From Dendrocalamus latiflorus (Eukaryota > Streptophyta > Magnoliopsida > Poales > Poaceae), in assembly GCA_017311315.1 (NCBI GenBank), contig CM029617.1:2584681-2648680 (forward strand): DNA of 64,000 nt, given 5' to 3'. The notes under the pieces were generated by a model. The model saw only the letters and a program-made list of their open reading frames with translations. It searched no databases and was not told the DNA's origin. Below, one piece after another: positions 12,470 to 25,300 of this stretch; the first letter of the stretch is position 1; each line of letters starts with the position of its first letter. Both the position numbers and the translations under genes were made by a program.

Positions 12470-12716
12470 GTTTGATTAAAGCGTTACAGGGTTATGTGAA
12501 AGCTCTGGAAGTGTCTTGGCTCCCGAGCCCAAGTTCCCGTCCCCTCTATTTTGGCAATCAAGGACGTGAGTGTAGTCACTACAAAGTGGAATACTCGGGC
12601 GTTTCATTCTTTCTAGATTTCCCATGTGACTAGCATCATAAGCGTCGCCAACGCTTTCCGTGGCACTCCAGGCCTTAGGATGACTGGCTCCCGCTAGTGT
12701 CGGATTGAGGAGAAGG
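12470..12716 (-). pseudogene. LINE remnant, C-terminal tail (part 2)
   Basis: The minus-strand translation continues the LINE open frame interrupted by the long LTR. It reads LVTWEIWKERNARVFHF and SLIAKIEGTGTWAREP, typical of the end of plant non-LTR reverse-transcriptase ORFs after the zf-RVT domain. A stop and frame changes show decay. It joins to 17671-18112 across the 5-bp duplication GAAGG. Confidence 0.65.
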
Positions 12717-13436
12717 TGTAACAACCCGCATTATTAATTAACCTTAAGCAATAAATTACAACGTTAAGCATGATTAATTATGTAATTAAGAATCTAAAAA
12801 TACGAGGGAATTTAAAATTTTCTACCTAGTCGTATAAATTGAAATCAACGAGCGATAAAATAATACGTTGTTTTACAATTTCATCGACGTGGGTGAATAT
12901 CAAACGGTATAGACTAAGTGAGAAATAAAATTCAATTGCACAAGTAAAAGTTTCCAACTCAATTAAAAGATATATATAACAGTCCGTAATACAATTGTGT
13001 AATTATTACAATTCTTGTACAACAAATCAAGTCACATTCCTTGAGCTACAACTAAAACTGGCCTAAATTAAATAAAGATATTACAACTCTTTTTACATTA
13101 ATAACGACAATACAAATTACTGTAAGTTTACAAGTCTCGGTCCTAATCAAATGACTGCCTCACAAACTTAGATAATTGCAACCCAATTGCAACATTAGAA
13201 ACTACATTCGAGTAACATACAATATTCCGTATACATCAATATTAAGAGAAAGCCAGATTACATTCAGATCGTCTCATACATTAGAGACTATCGTCGAACG
13301 GCCACCACCCCGTTATTTCATTTGTGAGTGAACTAGTAACTGTAATACCGAAAAAGACCAAACAAAAGAAAATAATTAAAAGAAGAAATTGCCGTCAGAG
13401 CCCTAGAGGTTAGTTTCGGGCAGGGTAATCCGTTCA

Positions 13437-13520
13437 CAGAGATACCTGATTGTCCCGGCCCGGTCGGCACCTCTTTCATGGAGATACCTGACTGTTCCAG
13501 GGACAATCGGCACCTCTCAC
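13437..13520 (+). repeat. Duplicated GGCACC-type motif in family A LTR
   Basis: Two copies of a block of the form GAGATACCTGA-TGTYCC-GG-CGGCACCTCT lie about 50 bp apart. A similar pair with GACRGTCGGCACCGTCT occurs in the LTR at 51.2 kb. They may be regulatory or structural; their role is unknown. Confidence 0.6.
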
Positions 13521-16500
13521 AACTGTAGGCTCATCATACGGTATGTATATATACAAACCTGAGTTGATTTAGGGACAAACCAATGCAAAGCAAAAAGCCC
13601 ATAATTCCATTTTTCCAAGCCCAAACCGCAGCAAGGAAGCACATGCCACAGTAATGACCAAGCATCACTGTTTTCACTGAGATAGCACCCGGCCAGATCA
13701 GCTCTCCCGAGAGAGCACAGCCAGTCCAGAAATATCTCACGGCCGCACCAAGGCACAACCAACCAGAGAGAAGTGAGCAGCGAGAAGGCACGGCAGCACA
13801 CATTCATTTTCCCAAATCCCCCAACCATTCCAAAGCCACAGAGAGGCCATCCACCGAGAAGAGTCGGCAGCAAGGAGACGGCCCAGGCGAGCCAATCCGG
13901 AGCCAGGCGACGACGACGGCAGGAGAGGGAACCACAAGCCCGACAGCCAGCTTGGGGAGGAGGAGGCCATCACCAGGCGAACGCCACAACCATCGAGTGA
14001 ACGACTACCACCAGCAGCCCCAAATCATTTCCACGGCAACCCAACCCTCCACCGGCAAAGGTAACCCCACACACATGAACTGGACATTCATTTCAATACC
14101 AAACCTAACTTACCACACATAACAAACCACCAGTAACAACCGAATAGCATCACTATCCACCATGAACCAGCACATACAGTAGTCACTGGAGGTAGAAGAG
14201 GGAAGTAGAGGAGCGTAGAAGAGCGAGGGCTTACTGGGGATGGAGGCGGCTATGTGCTACCGCGGTGTAGCCCCACCAAACCGCCGCCGCACACTCCCCC
14301 GGCGTGCGGGCGACCTTAGCCGGCCGAGACCACACCGGGAGAACACACCTCCCTGCCTGCCACCACATGAGCAAAAACCATTAAAATCAAAGCAAATAGA
14401 AAACAAATCGAAATCAAATCGGGTCAGATTAGAGAGCCGAGATGCCAGATCCCGGATCGGGCAGCAGCCAGTCATGCGAGAGAGGGGCGGCGAGGAGAGG
14501 ACGGCCGCCGTTGTCGGCGCCAGGGCGGCGCGGCGCAGCGGAACCCGAGGAGGCGCGCCGGCGAAGCGGCGTGAGGAGAAGGCGCGCCGGCGGAGCGGCG
14601 TGAGGCAGAGGCACATCGGCGGGGCGGCGCGAGGAGGAGGCGCGCCGGCGTTGCGACGCGGGAGGCTCAGGGCGGCGCCGGGGCAAGGAGAAGCGGAAGG
14701 GGAGAGAGCGCAGAGAGCAGAAGAAGCGGGGGAGGAAGAAAAGGTGGAGGCGGCGGAGGAAATGAGGAATGGCAGCCGGGTGAGAAGAAAAGAAGGAAAG
14801 AGAAAGAAGAAGAAAAGAAAAAGGGGAAGGAAAAAGAGAAGAGAGAGAGGAAGAAGAGAGAGGAGAAGCGCGCGTATAATAAAAATTCGTCTTCGTAAAT
14901 ATTTTATTTAAGTGATAGATTACATATTAAACTACTTGCTAGCATTATACTAATCATGTACAAGTATAAAATATCACTAATCAGTAGTGGTGATTAATTA
15001 AGAATTGGCAGCATATTAAAATCTGACCAGTACCGATAGAACTGATATATTGTCGTTCAAACTAATAAATTTGCTAAATAAATATTTAATTAAACCTGTT
15101 GGTAGTATAAACGTGTGGAATTCTATTAATAAATACTCAGGATATGATCAATAAACCAAAAGTGTCAATTTATTTAAATAGATCCAAGTATGTACTCGAA
15201 CCCGTGTATTGTTATTTAAACCGCTCAGCGATATATTTCATTACCTAGGCAATCTGGGCAACAATAGTAAATTATAGAAGTCCATCCTGATTACTTCAGA
15301 ATATTAGAATAAGCTAATTGTGGTCCGACGATGTAAGGTATACACGCCACTTAAACCTGTACACGCAAGGATTAAATTAAAGGACTGTAATCTAAAACTA
15401 TTTAGTTGCAGATTGAAATACCCAGATAATCTGATTAGGTTCTTCCCGATAGTAGAATACCACTACTCAGTAATTATACTGATTCGAATAAAAGAATCGC
15501 CATCAATAGACTAGGGTATATAGCCTATTGATTTAAATTAGTACATTGTTGTTGCAACTAGGGTTAGTGGTATTAAATCGCAGAACCTTCCTAGTAAATA
15601 TTTCTGGCTATAAATTAGGTAATGTTTAGGAGCAAATTTAATATAAAAATAAAACCTGGAGATTATACGAAGACGCTTTAGTATAATTCAATTAATAATT
15701 ACTTAGGAGTTGATTTCAGTGGTGTAGATAATTAAGCACGCGTACTAGTTACGAGAAAAGACCGGTACCAAGAAGGGAGAAGTTACTTAAATAACCCTAA
15801 GACTTAAAATGAATTAGAGAAGGGAATAGATACATACACACCTAGGAGAAATTAAACTGGTATAATCGCATACACGAGATCGATTAGAATTAATGTTAGC
15901 CCGTAAACGTGCGTGTATATATGTATCATCGTATCGCAATTGTAGATAGTTGGAAATAAATAAATAAATGTCTGAGTGTAACTTTTAAGTAAATAACCCA
16001 ACTCCATGCTAAGAACTTAACGTCAAGTAACGAATATAGAATACACGTGAATTAGGATTACTACAATCAGATTAAAGTAAGCGAAGTTTGACCTTAGGAG
16101 CACAAGCACATCAACATATTATATTTTAATATGTTTTCGTAAATTAAATCGTAGTCAACACATTTAATTGCAGGCGACAATCCCAGCTACGGGAGTGACT
16201 TCACTTGATCCTACTTGAATCCGAGTTTATGGTTAAAGTTCAGGCAAGCATTCCTTTGATCAAAGCTTCGGAATATATTCCATAAAATAAGTATTTTGTA
16301 TTAATCTAGTATCACCCTGCATGAAAGAAATAAAAATATTTAACTCACGCAATGGTATAAGAGATAAGAGAAAAGAGATGGTTGGCAACTGATGGAGCAG
16401 TTGGCCACCTGAGTAAGAAGGTGGGCAGAGGTTGCCAGGGCAGGTGACAAGTGGGGCAGGTGAGGGACCTCTGCATAGGAATAGAATATAAGGGATTACC

Positions 16501-16635
16501 AACTTCGTCCGTGTGAACAGACCGTACCACACCGTATCAACCAACATCCCGTCTTGACGGACAGACTAGTAGCTCTATCAAAGTATTATATTCTCCACAT
16601 GGGTAAGTATTAGTTAGGGAGTGGAACCCACAAGA

Positions 16636-16760
16636 CTGGTTCGTTATCAGCAAGGTGGGCTATCCACAGCCGCGCTCAACCCAAGACTGATTCGTTATCA
16701 GCAACGGGTGAGGCGGATCGCAAGAACCCAAGACTGGTTCGTTATCAGCAACGGGTGAGC
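16636..16760 (+). repeat. Three direct repeats in family A LTR
   Basis: AAGACTGGTTCGTTATCAGC (one copy has GATTCG) occurs at about 16641, 16684 and 16730. The last two are followed by AACGGGTGAG. Confidence 0.85.
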
Positions 16761-17670
16761 GATGGGCGATATATTACGCCGTGGAGTGTTGGGAGATGGT
16801 CAGGAACCGCCCCAGCCAACAGTTAATGTCGCTTTCGGTGGGTCTGCGTGAGGGTGGTACACCGCTCCAGGCTACCGATTGTGAGTAACTGGGTGGAGAT
16901 ATAATTACTAAGATAGATGCAAACGTACTGTACTCTGATCTGGGCGCCGCATCTAAGGAATTGCGGAGAACCATGAGCCACCAGGATCAAGAGTGGTGAT
17001 GGGTAAAGTGATACAAGCTTGCGCAATGCTATCAAAATCATGAATTCATCCCTGTCTCCGGGAAAGGAGAATTACGGAAACTTATGGGGGTTTTTGCTGT
17101 TCATGCGTATGTTCAGTAGTTTTCTAAATTAATAAATCGGACTTCTTTCAAAACCAACAAACTTTATTTTCTATGTCATGGGAAGGAAATTGAGAAAGGA
17201 AAAGAGTATAAAAATAAGTAAGAAATTGGGAATAGGAATTGAGATTCCTAAATGTGGAAAGGATAAGCATGTTGTGCATTTTTGTTAATAACGCTTGCTG
17301 AGTACTTCTGTACTCACCCTTGCTATAAATCTCCCCTTGCTTAGGAGCATGTCAGTTCAGAGAATAGCAAGTCAAGTGGAAATTGCTTGGATGGAAGACC
17401 GTGGACTCGGATTGCAATAGGTGCAAGGTGGGCATCCCGTGCGATGGTTGTGTTGAGTATGAGATATTCAAGCCTTTGAGGCTTTGTAATAAAATGTAGC
17501 CCTGCGTTGCGATATTATTGTAATATCGTGTTTTGTCTCTAATTATTGTTCTGCTGCAACACTCTGGTGGCTTATTATTCGTTAGAGCGATGTTTTATCT
17601 GCTAAAACGAATAATAATCCGTTGACTGGCGTTATTACCCTACGGTAATAATGTGGGTCGTCACAGAAGG

Positions 17671-18112
17671 TGTGCCAGGTTACCAGGTCGATGGAGTCGC
17701 AAGCGGTCTAGCACGCGATGGAGGTCTAGATTCTTGTCGTGTAGCGACACTCGACCAAGAGGTGGATGGCCGACTCCGATACATGCTTGCACAGAGGGCA
17801 TGTTGAATGATTTGGCCACCCTCGCACCGGCAGACGGTCTATTGTCTAGAGTCTGTTCTGCATCGCTAACTAGGCAAAAAAATTACATTTTTTAGGCTTC
17901 CAAGTTTACCATATTAGGGAGTTTATAGTGGTGTTTGTCGTTCTGAAGAAATAAGCTTTGTATGCTGAAGCTGTGGTGTATACTCTATTCGGAGTTAGCT
18001 TCCATATGATTTTATTCTCTACCCTTTCCTGAAGGTCAGTAGACAGGTTCTTGTATGTTCCGTGCTGTAAATCCAGCCGGCCAGTTAAAATGAAGTGAGA
18101 CCCATGGACCAC
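17671..18112 (-). pseudogene. LINE remnant with zf-RVT domain (part 1)
   Basis: The minus strand encodes DLQERVENKIIWKLTPNRVY, then SAYKAYFF and CNFFAWLAMQNRL. A stop follows, then DRLPVRGWPNHSTCPLC and HLLVECRY. This is the zinc-binding region found at the C-terminus of plant LINE reverse transcriptases (CX2C...HX4C visible). Internal stops show it is dead. The reading continues at 12716 on the far side of the solo LTR. Confidence 0.75.
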
Positions 18113-19831
18113 GTAATTTCATCATAATGTTAGTAAAGCAGTAGCTCACGCCCTCTCATTTCACCTCTCTTTAACAGTGTACTCCTTTTCAGTGTCCATA
18201 CTCCGTAGACCATAGCTTTGGCCGTTAATAAAGGTTGTAAAGAATTGTAGCTATGACAGTAAAAAGGGGCAGTCACAGTTCAGCAGAACCATCATCGAAA
18301 GATGTAGTAATACTTTGTAGATAGAACATAGAAGGTAGGTAGGACAACCTGAAAATAGCCAAAATGCACCAAGGCAATGTTTGGATTTTTAGGTAAAAGG
18401 ATAAGAGGCGACGCTCCACTGTTATGGTAAGTGCCATGCTTTTAGGTTTCATGCCTCCAAAATTTTCCATAAAGCACAAAGTGATTAAACAAACCGAGAT
18501 AGAAGAAGTAGCAAAGTGAGCAATTACAGTGCTTACCAGCTATAACACAGGATAATCTTCCCAACTATACTACTACTATAACAAAGATAACGTACCTGAA
18601 AGGCAAAGATGTCCTTTGGGCTCTGCACTTGATTGGTTTCCTGAAAGGTACACACATAAGCAAAAGAAGCTAGGTTTGGACCATTCAACAATATGAATTT
18701 CTTTGCAAATTCGCAGGACGAATATCAGGCTCAGGCCGGCATCTCCCTCCCTGAAGAAAATTTCTTTGCAAATCACTTCATAGTTAAACGGCACTACCAT
18801 GCATATTCCTTAATCTTCATATTCCTATCTAGCGTATTTGGAGTAGTCAAGCGTCCCTGTGGTCCCATGATCTCTCCCAAGAACATCAGTGCGCACATCG
18901 TCTCATTGAAGAAAGAATGAGCAAGGTGGTCAGGCAGTCATGTCGTAAAGTCAACCGAGGATCAAGAGCAGACCCCACAAGACTCCTGCCGAGAGCACTA
19001 CTGCGTATTAATACGCAGGCCGCATGCTTCCTTAAGCTGGAAGCCCACTACACAGTCCAATACTCAACTAGAAAGGTCCAATAATCTAGCAACTTCCGGT
19101 GCAGCTTGGCCATGCCATATGAAACCCAGATTGTAACATGTAAGCAGCAGACTCATTTGGTTTTGATCAGAGGCGACTTTTCTTTTTGTCAACATACGAA
19201 TCAGAACAGCTTCCATTTCCACCGTCACAAAGCTTTGAGCAGGAGTATGGAACGATGTGTGACCTACGCAAACTTGGCGTGCCCTGCACCCTAATGAAAA
19301 GCAGCACCAACGCGTCTCCAGGAGAGAACACCAACAGTTGAATTACACGAGCAGAACAGAGGAGGACCGCGAGGGAGAAAAGAAGAAAAAACATGACCAA
19401 CCAGGCATAGAAGTTACGAACATCACACGGTACACTCAGACCTTTCTGAATAATATCTCAATCGGAGCCTGTTCTGTCATCCATGAACAAATACAATTAA
19501 TTTAGTAATGCACAGCCGATTTCTCATAACCATTTTAAACATAGGAGTTCTAATCCAGCTGTAAATAGAGAACAGTCCTAGCTTAAAATTTATAGAACAT
19601 ATGCAGACAGGATCCGAAAAAACAAGTTATAGGTACAGGATACCTGAGCAATACAACCAAACTCAATTACATCATGTCATGCAACTGAAGACCTCCAGAA
19701 CCTAACATTCACTGCATAAATTATGTCATTGGACTAAACTGCATTTGAACGACCAGTCATTGATGAACATCATGCTCGGCTGCCATTTGTGCTGTATGAA
19801 AAGCAACAGCGACCTCATCTTTCAGCTGTAT
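18113..19831. other. Intergenic, no gene seen
   Basis: Mixed AT-rich DNA between the LINE remnant and the RRM gene. GAAAATTTCTTTGCAAAT and a similar GAATTTCTTTGCAAAT occur about 60 bp apart near 18691-18775. A perfect 16-bp palindrome TGCGTATTAATACGCA lies near 19002. The last few hundred bases probably include the 3' UTR of the RRM gene. No ORF here is convincing. Confidence 0.5.
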
Positions 19832-22800
19832 TCAGGGCCGCTTATCACGCTTTTGCAGGCCCATCCGAGATTTGGCATATCTTAACACATGTTAAGGAAT
19901 TATAGTTGACTAGACTAAATCAGAAAAAAAATGAACGGAAAAAAAACAGAGATCATATTTGGTTACTCTTATAAGCTCTAGCATGCACCAACTGATTAGA
20001 GCTCCAGCCAACAAATTTAAATGTAAGACAATAATAACTCTCGCAATGGCTGGATGGATAGGTGAGACAAATAACAATTGTTTGTTTGATTGCTAGTAGA
20101 AGTGATATTTGATTTGCAGGCAACACACTCACCAGTTGAGGTGAGATTGACCCAACATGAATCAAAATCAGACTCAACTTTTCAGAGCATTTGCCTAAGT
20201 GAGCTAGTGATGCACTTGAAAAGCTAAGGGATACCGAATGTATAATGTCACCAGCTCTCATCAAATGGTACTTGGTTAAAGCAACCAAATGAACCCTACA
20301 AAAAGAATTAACAACTAGATAAAACAGCAAGAAAGTTAAATGATCTCCAAATGTAGGATACTCTAAACGCATCCCCTCGCCGGTTGATGAATATAGAATG
20401 GTTCCTTGGAGACGATTTAGGGCTTCCGTTGAACTGTTCTCATCCTGCAGCCAGGAACTTAGGATTAGGCTTAACTCTGGAAAGAAGTTAAAACATATTG
20501 ATAACAAAAGTAACAAAAATGCTTAAGTCATTCTGGAGAAAAGTCGAGTGCAGAGAAAAGCAGTATCACGTTACAAGAACATAATCCAAGCTTCAGCTGT
20601 CTAACAGTCACTAGCTGCTATTTCATGACATCTCATCAGAATAGCTTTGTACTGATGCTATGCACTATGCAGCAGTTGGTCAATAGCACTTGCACACAAC
20701 AAGAACATTAAAAATATAAAAACACATAGAAAGAATCACATGTGACAAATATTAGGGGACGAGGTGATCTCTCATAAAATAATAGCCAAGCTGGATCATC
20801 CAAAGTGTTCCAAGTAACAAAGCCTAAATTGATTGCTTTCCTCTTGTTTGTTAACATGCCAGTTTGACATTATCAGAATTATCAGGCAGGTAAGAATAAG
20901 ATTTTTTTTCTCTCTCAATAATCCAGTTCCAATTTCTTGGACTCAAAACAAATGAATCAAAAGTTATCTTCATAGGATTTAATCTCCAGGAAGGAATCGA
21001 TTTTATAGATACTCCTTAGCTCGTAGTAACTAGTTAATATTGCTATTTAAGGGTAGAATGTGGCAAACCTTATTTTTGTACCCTCGTGGTCCCCGTGCAG
21101 TGGTAATTGGATAGGCATTGTGAAACGGAGCACACAATAGAAGGTAAGTTTTTGTAGTAACTAGTTAAGATTGTCTTAAGGAACCATGTATAACAAAGAC
21201 AGCTAGCAATGAGCATAAAAGAGCAAACGCGCAATTTAGCACCCATTATGGGAAGATATACCATAAATCTCACAAGGAATCTAACAAAATCCCTATCATA
21301 GCCCAGAATAGTAGCTCCCTATCATAAAGAATAGAGTAGTTTACTTCATTGATTCATAATTTTATACATATAAAATAAATGGCAATCAGGAAGAATGACG
21401 CTTTCTCCATGATATACCTTATAATCAACAAATGCAACTGGAGCTCCAAACTTGTTTTGCATCTTCAACTTTATGAATCCCGCGCAACTAATCATGAAGT
21501 AAGCTTATCAAAACCAGAAATGTTATTTATCTCACATCATGAAGTGTTAAATACTAGCAATACCTTGAGAAAACATCTATTAGCTCTTGCTTAGAACAAG
21601 TTGGACCAAGGTTTGCCACAAAGAGTGTAGGACAAGGAGGATTATTTTGAGGGGCAAATGCTGATGGATCCTGCAGGAAGTGCACACGCAAAAAGAAGGC
21701 ATTTTTAGCACTTAGTATGACTCACTCCACAGGTCAAGATCAAAGGCATTGTTCCTCGACAGATGGATATGTTTGAAGGCACAACAAAAGATTCATTGCA
21801 AGCAAATTTCACCCAAAATATCGCTAACTGTACAGAAAACGGGTCCTTGTAAAAACTCAAGGACATATGGAATAGGCAGGCGCATATAGAAATGCAGAAT
21901 GGTTTTTTTAATAATTATAAAATCATCTTAACCCATATTAGTCTAGTATACTAGGATATTATAGTATGGGAACCCACATCATCCTGCCTTTCAACCTCAC
22001 TTCTACATTGTTTCAGCATGTTAAAAACATAGCACAGTTGCATAAATTTATCCAGTAAATGTTTCAGCTTGATTTTACAACAAAATGTACTCATAATTCA
22101 AATTATATGTCATAAATAGATCAGTTTGGTTGCATTTGAGAAAGATTTATTTTGATTTAGTTTTACATAACTTAATCTAACAACAGGTTGTATGTGGCAA
22201 CTAACTTTATACTACTAGTTAATAACATCGAAGCCATTTAAGTTAATAACTTATATAGCTAGCTTACCATAAAAGATTAATAGACTTTTACCATTTAAAT
22301 CATTGTAGTTAAAACTCTGACCACAGAACTGAGTTGTGGACAATAATATCATAGAAGCAGTGACTATCTTTCTTTTTTTGCTTTGCACCCTACTTGTGCA
22401 TGGAATTAATTAACAGTATTACACAGCTTTCCTATAATGTTATAAGATGATCCACAATTGTCTTACATACTGGAAATATTTGTGAAAATGGCACCTAAGT
22501 TTTCATATCGGACCAGTCAAGGCAAACTTTTATCAAACAAACATTAGAAAAGCCCTTTCCATATCAAAAACTACAAGCAACCAAAATTAGGATGGCTATT
22601 TGAAAATGAGCCCTAAAAGTATAGTGTCTTGTTTTTTTGCTTTAAAAGTAAAAAAGCATGCCCCATATAAAGATATAAATATCAAGATGAAGGATGCAAG
22701 AATGCAACTCACCTTGCTGAAAGCAGTACTAGACAAGTTTGTGTAACTGCAAGTTGGAAACGGTATTAATTACAATTATGACATTTCCTAAAAGTAAAGC

Positions 22801-24266
22801 TTCGATTTTGTATTGGATGTCTGCTTTCTAATATCAGCTGCAGGACAACTTAAGCTGATTCTCCTAACAAAATCACATAATTAAACTGTGCTCAAGTAGT
22901 GTGCCGTAACCTTTGTGCAGAAGGATAACCAATCAAGCTGTGTGAAGAATTACCCATTCCTGACATGTGAATATTGCTTCCAGCACCTGATAGGGCGCAA
23001 AGTGTGCCAAAGATGTGCAAGGTGAGTGTTTGCAAGAATGTTCAGCAATGTGACTTAAAGAGGCATTTGACCGAGGATATGAAGTCACAGGTAACACATA
23101 TAGTAGGGTATGAACACAAAGAAAAACAATAGGGTAAAAATCATAGGAACTCAAGATCAACTGTTTTCCTCCATAGTGAGGGAAATCATTTTAGTGATTG
23201 CTAGGAATAGAACTGTGGATTTGTCTACGTATTGTTCAGGTGACTGTAATGGTGCTACAGTAAGCACCAACATCATAGCGGATATCTCAATGGAGTGTAA
23301 AAAAAAGGCAATTGATATTTTTTTCACGATACTGAGCTACATGAATAATACCTGAATCAGGAAATTCCCTTAGATTTCTAGCCTTTTTCTCCGATGAATA
23401 AGGATAAGCATCATCTGATGAGAATAGAAGGGTGTCAACAACAACAGAATAAAGAATAGCCACATGACATGTCAGGAACATATGCAGGAACAAAGTTTGC
23501 AACCTGTTCTGGAGCGCTTTGATCTTGAATTGGATTTCGCAAGATCTACATGGAGAGAACAGTTCTTCTCAAGGTCAAATATCATTCCCTGCATCAAGAA
23601 ATGACTCAGAGAAATAACAACACTGATGATAACTTGATAGAACAGTTTATTTCCAGCTGTAACTTTTGACGTAGAAAAAACCATTAGGAACAATGGTTTG
23701 TCAAAATCCAAAATCGTATGGGAGTGAGAGCAATAATAACGCTGAAGACACTAGCCTAGCTGAATATAGTGCTTAATAATGGTGAATTGAACTCTCACGT
23801 TTGTGGCACTCATTGCAGCTAATGCAGACGGCTGATCTGCAAACACAGCAAACGCATATGCCTGCAACGCAGAAACAGTCAGGTTGGGGGTTGAATAAAG
23901 CGTTCGAGAAAGGAACACAAAAGTTTGCACCCTAGTGTGGAGCAATCGGAGGTAAGGAGAGAGCAGGGAAACCTGGGAGGATTTGCCAGAGGTGCGGAGG
24001 TGGGAGGAGACGTAGCCGGGGAAGTCGCGGAAGAGGTTGTAGACCTCGCGGGGCTTGGCGTCGCCGGGGAGGCCGGCGATGAAAAGGGTGCGGAGCTCAT
24101 CGCGCGGCGGCAGGGGCTCCGCGTGGTCGTAGTAGCCGCTGTAGGCGGGGGGCGGCGGCGGGTAGGCGTGGCGGTACGCGTATGGGGAGGTGCCCGGCGG
24201 GGGAGGCGGCGGAGGATAGGAGGAGGAGGAGTGGGGAGGCGGCGGGTTGTAGTAGGAGGCGGCCAT
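19832..24266 (-). CDS. Two-RRM RNA-binding protein (RBPMS / Scw1-Whi3-like)
   Basis: Ten exons join in frame: 24266-23973, 23861-23799, 23588-23504, 23414-23352, 22986-22911, 22746-22713, 21670-21564, 21487-21418, 20444-20362 and 19880-19832, giving 307 residues. Residues 1-55 are a Pro/Tyr-rich low-complexity head. RRM1 (about 58-140) has RNP2 LFIAGL and RNP1-like AYAFAVFA. A charged linker follows (SKRSRTDDAYPYSSEKKAR). RRM2 (about 219-295) has LFVANL and PVAFVDYK and ends RLEYAKSRMGLQKRDKRP. The second RRM resembles that of RBPMS/Hermes and fungal Scw1/Whi3. Such proteins bind mRNA and affect processing or localisation; the plant target is unknown. All ten exons are intact and the frame holds through every junction, so this is a conserved host gene. 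Confidence 0.93.
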
Positions 24267-24512
24267 GCGGCGCGAGCGGAGAGTGGGAGGCAGGCGGGGG
24301 CTGCGTTGCGGCGTCGGCGGCGGAGTGGTGGGGTGGTGGAGTGGAGGCGATTTGGAGGGTTTCGTCCGTGCGGCCGACGGAATTGGGGTGGTTTTCCGGT
24401 CCTCACGCGATGGTTAATGTGTTTGGGTTTGGATTTGGGTTGGCCGCGGCGTCGTAGTTAGCCGGGATTTGAGCGGCGGCCGGTGTCCACCGCATCCGGC
24501 CCTCTCGCCATC

Positions 24513-24814
24513 TTTTATGGGAGAAATTTCGATATTTGACACTGAATACGTGTGCCTCTCTAACTTTTAACCCACAATTCGTACGTCTTTGGAAATTTAA
24601 CCCTGTCACTACGAATTCTTTTGATTCAAGGGATTCTCCTCATTTTCTCTCATTTTCTATTTTGACATTTGTCACTGCGAAAATGAAGAGAATCCCTTGA
24701 ATCAAAAGAATTCGCAGTGACAGGGTTAAATTTCTAAAGGCGTGCGAATTGGGGGTTAAAAGTTGAGAGGCGCATATATTCAGTGTCAAATATCGAAATT
24801 TCTCCTTTTATGGG
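24513..24814. mobile_element. Foldback MITE (~286 bp)
   Basis: Two arms of about 127 bp, roughly 90% complementary, begin GGAGAAATTTCGATATTTG (24520) and end with its complement (24805). The direct repeat TTTTATG, extendable to TTTTATGGG, flanks both sides, which fits a Mutator- or hAT-type MITE. It lies about 250 bp upstream of the RRM gene start codon, so it may affect the promoter or form a hairpin transcript. Confidence 0.9.
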
Positions 24815-25149
24815 GGCTTTTTTTGCCGTGATTTTTATAGCGGTAGTTTATGGCTTCTACAACTAGTATAGATATTCATAAAAACGAATCGAAATTCGAT
24901 AAACAGTTTTAAAACTATCTCGATCAACCAATTTGAAATGGCGGCGGAGAAACCGTTCGTTTATTTTTCGACAGAAATCATAAGTCATAAGCTGAAAAAC
25001 AGACCTATGATTTGTGATTTGTGAATTGGAATTAGCATTTCCTTCTACATCTACACTCATAGCTACTATTATTATTATTTTCAGGGAAAAGTTGAGGAAT
25101 TTGGCACTTCTAGATGTCCTGATTTAGCATTTATCATTTTAAAGTTTTT
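24815..25149. other. Intergenic, nothing recognised
   Basis: AT-rich sequence with no ORF or repeat that I can name. Confidence 0.4.
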
Positions 25150-25300
25150 TTTTATAATTTAACATTACTAAGTTTGCAACTTGTCCTCCGGGTCGAATCG
25201 CCTACTTCTCCCCCTCTGGGGGTTGAGCCTTCTCCTCCCCTGGGGTCGACCTTGCGACGGCTCACCCTTGAGGAGTCGGGTCGCCTAACATTCCCGAGTG

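Larger units (their letters stand above)
12717..17665 (+). mobile_element. Solo LTR, ~4.95 kb, Ty3/gypsy-like (family A)
   Basis: It starts TGTAACAACCCGCATTATTA and ends GTGGGTCGTCACA. Its ends are imperfect inverted repeats. It is flanked by the direct duplication GAAGG (12712-12716 and 17666-17670), as expected for LTR retrotransposons. It lacks a PBS, polypurine tract or pol sequence, so it is read as a single LTR left after recombination. Within it are a paired motif with GTCGGCACC or ATCGGCACC (about 13440-13515), a GC-rich block (14240-14750), a purine-only tract (14760-14880) and GCTGAGTACTTCTGTACTCACCC (17296-17318), a layout seen again in the element at 51.1 kb. Orientation is set by the end motif. 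The shared layout suggests a Ty3/gypsy lineage. Confidence 0.75.

Noticed and set aside
14240..14911. 223-codon basic ORF
   Set aside because: It lies inside the family A LTR and ends in a purine tract translated as Lys/Arg/Glu.
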